A stretch of 64,000 bases of DNA from Lutjanus erythropterus (lineage: Eukaryota > Chordata > Actinopteri > Lutjaniformes > Lutjanidae): assembly GCA_020091685.1 (NCBI GenBank), contig CM034601.1, positions 15,520,972-15,584,971 on the forward strand, written 5' to 3'. A program made the position numbers and the translations under genes. This document shows, one piece after another, positions 57,240-64,000 of this stretch. Below the pieces are notes generated by a model, which saw only the letters and a program-made list of their open reading frames with translations, had not been told where the DNA came from and did no database searches. Positions within the stretch are counted from its first letter, which is position 1, and every line of letters starts with the position of its first letter.

Positions 57240-59380
57240 TAATGTCCTCTGTACTCCTCTGTAAAAATAGTCTCTATGTGAAGACAGCATTTTTTCTCAC
57301 TGGAAATTATTCACTGGAATCACACGTCAATATAGTGATAACTTCCATTTTGTCAAAAATACATTTTAAACCTCATGTTACGTTTCTTCAAAGTCTGCTG
57401 CTACATATATTGTATGAGTTGGCACAGACATGGATGTAAAAGGCAACTTGGCTGGTTAGCAGAGGCATACAACAGCAAGGCGGTAATTTTAGTTTCTCTC
57501 CCGCTCTCTCTGCACTGTGTTTGTGTTTTATAGTATGCACTCGAGCATGCAACAGCCCGCCCTTTCCCCCCAGCCTGTAGCAGAAACCATCCATCCATAT
57601 ATCAAGCTGAGTGGCTGAGCGTTAAGTGGTTTGTCCACACAGGGATAGTAAATTTATTTAAGGATACATAAAGTAGTATTCAGCTCAGTGACCGGGGAAG
57701 CTGCTCTACAGATGCAGGATCACAGAAAGGGGCACTCCCACACTTAGCCACTTGCACCTAATGTACCCAAATTCAGCTTCAGTTTCTTTTTAAGTGGTCA
57801 AACACATTGCAGAAGAAATAATTTAGAGTGATGAAAAGCAGGAACTCTTTAGAATGACACATAATTGATTCCATTAGTTTTGCTTCACATTAATTCTTTA
57901 TCTCTGTGTTTTCCCACATCATTGTAGCTCTATCATAATTATACTGACTGTCACATTATAATCTAAGATGCCATTTTTTATGGCTACACCCAAGTGGAGA
58001 TTTGAAGATTTGTTGTGCACCATTTTTCACACAATTTTATGTAGTTTTTCGGCAGACATATTTAGTGTTTTGGAAACCCCTGACTATAATTCCAGCGGGT
58101 TTGAGCAATGCTTGTCAACAAGACTCTTTAACCTCTTCAACCACCCATTACAAAGTGTCTGCCTGTTTGAGTAAAGTACCTCATGCTTGATGTTTTAATG
58201 CTGAAAAACAAATTCTTGTCAGTCAAAATCAAATAAAATCCTCTGACTTTAAGTCAGCCGTAACGACATGAAGGCAAAATGCTTCGACTATCTGACTGAC
58301 TACCTTTTCCACGATGTCAAAAGATATTTAACTCATTAAGGTTTTTTGTAACTACCTTATTAAGCTAAAAATGATTCTTCTGAATTATAACCACAAGTCA
58401 ACCCCCGTGCAGTTCATCAGTCCTCCTTAATTTCCCATTTAGTGTGACAAGATAGCGATATAGCAGAAGCAGCGGCGGGGCAAGGCTAGCTGCTGGTATG
58501 TGACCTTTCCGCAGTATATTAGTTGAATAATTACAGCCTGAACGGCCCTGCTGCTGGACAGGAGGAGGGTACGGCATGTCTGAGAGATAGGCATGCACCT
58601 TTGGCTCCGGAGCACAGAGCTGAAATGATCTGCTGGTGAAGGGGAGGGATGATAGAGCAGGATGGTTTCAAGCTGAAGAAAAACACATTTTTAAAACTGG
58701 ATAGGAACGTTCAGGATTATTTGGTCAAAAAGACAAGACAGCAGAAGAAAGAAAATTGTGGGAAATACGAGAAATAGAAAGAGATAACAATGGTGGACAG
58801 AGAGAAAGACAGAGAGGGAAGTTGAAGCCAAGTAGAGGAGCGATGAATCAGTGAGAGTAAGTGAGAAATCCACATGGGCTCTTCTCTGCCTCCAATGTTG
58901 TTTTACAGCCAACCTAGTCTGCTGGGTGCATCGCTGGAAATTCAATTACACAGACAACACAGTGAAGCTCAGGGTTTAGTTTCCTTCTCTTTGAGATAGA
59001 GGACAAACGGCACCATGAGATTTTTAAAATAATCTTTGAATATTCCTGCTGGATATTGTGGAAAAAGGAGATCAAGGGATGTTTCACATATTCTCCCAAG
59101 TTAAATATAAATCAAGGCCGGTCATTGGGTAACGTCTCATACGCATGATATTCCAAAGCAGTGCTCGTCAGGCTATAGCCGGATGATTAATGGGGGCGTA
59201 CACATCCCTTGCCGACATTACTCTCTTTCAGAGGCTGTAGTGGGCTCACTTTTACAGTTAGAATGAAGATACTGGTATCATATAAATCTAGAAGACCTCA
59301 GGAATCCAACCATGTCATGGTAGCTCGTGGGGAAGTAGACTTTATAAAAGTTTGGCTATGTTTTTGCGAGAGAAAAACTG
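57240..59380. other. Intron 2, no exon seen
   Basis: Purine-rich stretch at about 58735-58860. The ORFs at 57388-57598, 57968-58190 and 58691-58945 are unsupported. Confidence 0.4.
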
Positions 59381-59384
59381 GCTT

Positions 59385-59690
59385 TTAAAGGGGTCCCTTG
59401 ACCTCTCACCCCAAGATATCTCAGGATCTCTGGATTGAAATGGGTTCTATGAGTACTCCACTTTACAGACATGCCGACTTTATGCTAATCCCCTTATTGT
59501 TTTGGGCAAAAAACATGTTGTTTTTTGTATGCAGCCTATTCCGTTTGAATATTTTTGCATACTGGGGTCCCTTAACAGTCCTGGAATTGCGCAAGTTGTG
59601 TCTGACTGGAAAACTAAGATTCAATGAGCCCAAATATATTCATATGTGGTGATTTTAGTCCCCATAGTTGCCATATCACTGTAATAACAC
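59385..59690 (+). mobile_element. TTAAAGGGG-ended fish repeat fragment
   Basis: TTAAAGGGGTCCCTTGACCT, CACCCCAAGATATCTCAGGA, GAAATGGGTTCTATGAGTAC and CAGACATGCCGACTTTATGC are typical of a common teleost repeat. Its right end is not recognised here. The 84-codon ORF at 59398-59652 lies inside it and is incidental. Confidence 0.6.
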
Positions 59691-59694
59691 ATAT

Positions 59695-61380
59695 TATCTT
59701 AAACTTGGCCTCATTGTATAAAATGACCCACTGAGACCTTTAGGATCAGTACAGCCTCGTGAAACTTTACAACCTTTACAACCTTACAGACGTGCTCGCC
59801 ATCGAATTGTTGAAAAATGCAGTTCTTGAAGAAAATCTCCAACGCATCAAAAGTCTGTGACACAAGTCTGTTTCCTCAAAGTCTTGGTGTGTTAATGTGG
59901 TATCCTCCAGAAATGGGTCAGTGGTAGAGGAGATGAGTGGACGAGGTTAAAGAATTGCATTCAGTGTCCTAAACACCTCCCGTGAGGTAGCTTTTTCCCA
60001 GGAAAACTGCTGCTCAGGAAGTCGCCTTAATAAACAGCAACGGTCACTATGACTGAGCAGACAAACAACATAAAGCCACCCACAAAAGCAGGATGAAAGA
60101 GGTCACAGTTTTGGCTGCTACTAATGAACTTAAATAGTAAAATACAACACAAAGCAACTTTTGGGCAAACCCCAAAACTTTGAAAAATAGGGAAAAGATC
60201 TCATAGAAATCCAGTGAGCAGTGAAAAAGCAGCCTCTGGTTGGTATGTATGTTCCAAGCCCTATGTTATTGATTATCCAAACAATGGGGATGTCATTTAA
60301 AAGATGTAAAAGATGACTATTTACTGATGTGAAATATGGCATTTGGGGGTTTATTTGAAACACTGCTCAGTAGTGGTCAACAGGAATAACTGCGGATTAT
60401 TTAAGTGCAACCACTGATTCTAGAGTCCATAAAGAAATGGGAGTGACTCAAAGAACCCATGCTGACTCACTAGAAAATAATATTTTAGAGGACAACAGTT
60501 CTCAGCCCTCATTAAAAGACTAGATGCCATAAAATACTCCAAACAGTCACAGAGTCATAGCGGGAGAAACAGGAGACCTGTAATTTTGTGTTGCTGCCGA
60601 TGGACAAATATATGAGTCTACACGTCTGCTGTGAACCAAAATTACAGTACACTGGATGCATCTGAGCTTGAGGTCTTGTGTAACACAAGAATGTTTCTTT
60701 GTAATGTCTCTGCATTTATTACTTTCATAACCCACTTTTTTCATAATTCATATTATGAAGCATTTTTAAGAGAGTTCTGCATCTGCACTGGTTTCTGGTG
60801 AGGTGCCCCGGGAAGCTCATGAAAGCTGAATAAGAAATAAAGACGCTCCATGAAAACTGGGCCGACAGCTGTAGTTGTTGGACTTTTTTTTTTTTCCATA
60901 AAGACTACTGTCACTAAAGGATATTTTCAACCTTCAAATGTGCTGCCCAGAATGTATTTTGAATGTGATTTACTGCCTTGTCTTGTCTACTTTTACTACA
61001 AACAGTCATTTCTTATATTTTCCAAAATATCTTTCAGAAAATGTATCTAAACTGCCTCCAATCAGATCTAAGTTTTATGTCACAGTTAGTCGAAACACAT
61101 CTCGCAGAAGAATCAGTATATAGCCCGTCTATAGTTTGATATGATCTTTTTCTGTATAATTCTATAAGATATTGCTCTTTGATTTGTTGTACTTTTTTAG
61201 CTATACTAGTAGCATGGCTCTAGTAATGGCAGTATTAGTGGGTCTGTCCATCAGTTTGGTCCAGATTAATCTCAAAAAGCCAGACCTCTCTACAGTGCTG
61301 GAGAAAGTTCTTGCTCCACGTCCGATCATTCTGCTATAGGGGAAAAAATGTTCTGCCTTGTTTGTATTTATGTGTATAGC
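59695..61380. other. Intron 2, no exon seen
   Basis: AT-rich; the ORFs have no domain. Confidence 0.4.
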
Positions 61381-61387
61381 TTAATTA

Positions 61388-62041
61388 AAATGACGTTGTA
61401 TGAAGTACTTATCCATAGTTATTGTATGGTGATGGTGGTCATCACAGCCCCGGTTTGGAGAAGCAGCAGGAGGACCAATGTAGGAAGCTAAGCAATGAAC
61501 TGCTATGGACAGGATTAACAAGTAAACTTACTTTAAACACTTAAACTCTGCTTTTCTTTGCAGTTGAACAGCCTTTTCAAACAGAAAACCCACGTATAAG
61601 CCAAATATCACCCGCTCTCACTCAACCAGACTCCATTGGCAAAAACACTAATTTAACTTCACAGAACACAGGAGTTTCTGCCCTACTGCTGCCTCAATCC
61701 ATTAGTTTGTTATTGTGTGAATATGAACTAAAAACACAGAGGTGACACAATAACAAACAAACTAACAGATTGAGGCTGCGGTAAACTAGCAACCAGTAAA
61801 AGTACTGTTTTTGCCAATGGAGTCTGGTGGTTTCTAGCTGGAAAAGGCTGTCTGACTGCAACGTAAAGTGGTGAAAATATTCTTAATATAGTGCTGATGA
61901 CCCTGTCCACAGCAGTACGTTGCCTAGCTTCCTACACCAGCTGTTTACTCTAACTGGGAGCGTGTCGACCGCCACAATACGCTGAGCATTGATAAGTACC
62001 TCATACAACCCCATGTCAAGTAATATGCAATATCCCTTTAA
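61388..62041. mobile_element. Family A MITE, nearly complete
   Basis: GACGTTGTATGAAGTACTTA, CCCCGGTTTGGAGAAGCAGC, ATAAGCCAAATATCACCCGC, a central palindrome (GTTTGTTATTGTGTGA against TGACACAATAACAAACAAAC), TTTGCCAATGGAGTCTGGTG, TCCACAGCAGTACGTTGCCT and ATATCCCTTTA at the end. It is palindromic about 61730. The first 25 bases are degraded. Confidence 0.85.
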
Positions 62042-62044
62042 GTG

Positions 62045-64000
62045 AGATAATAAAGGAAGCAAATGAATGGGTGAGAAAAAATAGAAGCACGAAAGAGAAA
62101 ATGAAGAAGGAAAGAAGGCAAGACAAGGACAAGTAAACAGAAAGTGCTCTTACCACAGCTTTCCATTTTCCATCAGGCCTGCCTGCTGATGCAGGCCTGT
62201 CAGTGCTGCGCTGTGAGGTGAAACACCCTTCGGTAGTTTCTCTTAGTTCCTGGCATCAGATATCTAATGGAGCAGTGTCATCTCCTTGGGGAGGAAAAAT
62301 GGCTGCCACCCCCGCCACGCAGGCACGCAATGTCCAAGTTCACTGTAATGTCAGAGGCCCTGGACAGACACACAGGGCTCATATTGGAGTGTGTCATGTC
62401 TGCCTGGCTCGGCCTGTATACCCTCAGACCTAAACAGAGCCTTTGGATACATGAACCAGCTGTGGAGGAAACCTTCTCATCTATCCTTCATTTTCTCCTC
62501 TCTGTTCTTTTCTTTTGACCTCCTCATTCCCTCACCTCCCTCGTCCCTGACCTCCATATGCCATTCAGTCGTCTTCCTCTCCAAACCTAAATCCCACTCA
62601 ATCACCATTTCTTCTTTTTATATCTCCTCTCTTCATCTTTCTCTCTTCCACCCTGCAGTTTCCCTCCTATTGCCAGAGCTTCTTGGAGAAAGCCATGTGG
62701 TTGCAGGGGCCTGAGAGACAGATGATGGTGGTTGGGGATGTGTGTTTCCACCGCTGGTCAGGCTGTTCGGAAAGAGTCCTGCTGGGGTGGCAAGTTAAAT
62801 GTGCTGAGAAATGAGTCATGATGCCTGAGCTGTGTGTGTGTGCGTTACTCTGACTGTGAGTCTTGTTCTTGTGCTCGAAAAAAAATCTGGTGATGTGAGG
62901 ACACCCCGCCGTCCTTGTTTCAATTTTACTTACTGTTGAAAAGAAGATTTAGGATTCAGTCCGTGCAGGCTGGAATGAAGCTTGTACTGCAGATGGTTTA
63001 AAACTTAAAGGGTCACGTCACCGACATAACACAAAGACATTAATCTAAACATACTCCAACACAGCAGGATGGAGTAGAATTTTATTTGTGTTGCTCAGAA
63101 CAACAGCAAATGACATTTAGAAAACAGCAGCTCTCACATACCAAGTCCCAGTTAGTCACTGGCCTCTGTGAGGTGTTTTCATTGGAACTATGGTCTCTAC
63201 TGAAGAAATAGAGCATCATAAATGATCTATTCACATCCATTTTATTGGGGCCGCAGAATAGGGTTGCAAATTTTGTAAATTTTCCGTAACCGACAGCTGA
63301 AAATTATTTAATTTAATTAGTCAGCCACAAAGTGCATGTTTTTGTCTATTTTTTTTTTCCTGTTTTCAAGTTTAGGTTTCTTTATTCAACAAAACAATGT
63401 CAAATGAGACACAGTTCTTCCATTTCTAGATTAAGTATCCTTTAATACATCTTTAATCTTTACATTCTTAATGGCAGTTAATCACTTAATTATAAATCAT
63501 TAACTTCTCTACCACAGACAAAGACAAACCTTTAAAACCTTGGAATGAATGATGACAGTGAAAGGTCCACAGCAGGAAGCAACAAATATTTGTCCTATAT
63601 GTTATTGTTTTATTCTACCAGTTTGTTATCTGTACCACACACTGACCAAAAAAGTAATATGTGACAAAAACACTGATTAATTAAAATAGCAAATGTCTCC
63701 AAAGGACCACGTCAGCTGCATTTCCATCACTGGGGACTAGAAACTTTGCAGGAACTCCAAAAAGTCCCTGCTCTGGGTGTCGTACTTTGGGGGCAGGACA
63801 TTCATGATTGGAGGAAAACTCACAGCATCTTACTTCAGTAACCATTTTTGTGCTTCACTATGCCAACATGACGTTACCGAAGAAAGCATAAAACAGATGA
63901 CAAATGGGCTACATTTGTAAAAACAGCCACACTGCTTTTTTGTATGTCAGCAGACTAGTTTGCCTACTTCATCTCTGTGGGTCTTTTAGACCACAGATAA
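62045..64000. other. Intron 2 to window edge, no exon seen
   Basis: I looked here for pdlim4 exon 3, which should start with one base completing Arg and then Pro-Glu. The acceptor-like CAGs at about 62178 and 62658 are followed by early stops. The CT-rich tract at about 62480-62660 gives open frames only because it is pyrimidine-rich. The last 450 bases (ACTGGGGACTAGAAACTTTG, TACTTTGGGGGCAGGACATT) resemble a dispersed fish repeat of unknown class. Confidence 0.4.

Larger units (their letters stand above)
39350..64000 (+). other. pdlim4: pdlim4 gene, 5' part (runs off the window end)
   Basis: Only the first two coding exons of this PDZ-LIM gene fall in the window. They are exon 1 at 39529-39621 and exon 2 at 54516-54667, joined across a 14,894-bp intron. 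Intron 2 is still open at 64000, so at least 9.3 kb of it is present. Mammalian PDLIM4 is about 330 residues: an N-terminal PDZ domain, a linker region and one C-terminal LIM domain. The linker and LIM exons were not found here and presumably lie to the right. The family binds alpha-actinin and actin stress fibres through the PDZ domain. The gene start given is an estimate, about 30 bp after a TATA-like sequence at 39316-39323. The 3' limit is the window edge, not a gene end. Confidence 0.8.

Noticed and set aside
59398..59652. 84-codon ORF with hydrophobic stretches
   Set aside because: Lies inside a recognisable dispersed fish repeat fragment.
62170..62720. Possible pdlim4 exon 3 after acceptor-like CAGs
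   Set aside because: In the phase required by exon 2 the frames reach stops within a few codons, and the expected Arg-Pro-Glu start is absent.

Overview
This window looks like a stretch of a spiny-rayed (percomorph-type) teleost nuclear genome. It is AT-rich, has long non-coding stretches, carries (CA)n microsatellites, and is full of fish-type dispersed elements: palindromic TTAAAGG-ended MITEs, a hAT element with an 8-bp target duplication, LINE reverse-transcriptase remnants, and the AGGGCTGCAACTA and AAGTAAAAGTAC repeat families. Almost all open reading frames are short chance ORFs. I saw no bacterial, viral, tRNA, rRNA or CRISPR features.

The one protein-coding gene I can support is the 5' part of a PDZ-LIM gene on the + strand, best matched to pdlim4 (RIL). 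Coding exon 1 (39529-39621) carries the start codon and the PWGF carboxylate-binding loop. Coding exon 2 (54516-54667) carries the rest of the PDZ domain. They join in phase 0 across a 14.9-kb intron. Exon 2 ends in phase 2, and the remaining exons, including the LIM exon, must lie beyond position 64000. A GC-rich, C-tract promoter lies just upstream (about 39150-39530).

A second, weaker regulatory landmark is a CpG-rich segment at about 4190-5040. On the - strand it contains a TATA-like sequence, a candidate non-coding first exon and a consensus splice donor. Because P4HA2 lies head-to-head with PDLIM4 in mammals, this could be the p4ha2 promoter. That is a synteny inference; no coding exon of that gene was found here.

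Layout: 1-4.1 kb, AT-rich with two inverted-repeat pairs and a triplicated 12-mer. 4.2-5.05 kb, CpG-rich promoter candidate. 5.2-11.4 kb, dispersed elements and an L2-like LINE remnant. 11.4-11.95 kb, a roughly 14-copy degenerate minisatellite whose units resemble CTCF cores. 12-39 kb, intergenic DNA with nested MITEs, a GGTTCTA-rich array, DR1-bearing repeats and a local duplication. 39.15-64 kb, pdlim4 promoter, exon 1, intron 1 (hAT, MITEs, LINE fragment, microsatellites), exon 2 and part of intron 2.

I found no previously undescribed multi-gene system. The more interesting signals are repeat-borne candidate regulatory motifs (CTCF-like and DR1) around this locus. All motif statements come from reading by eye and need scanning and functional data.
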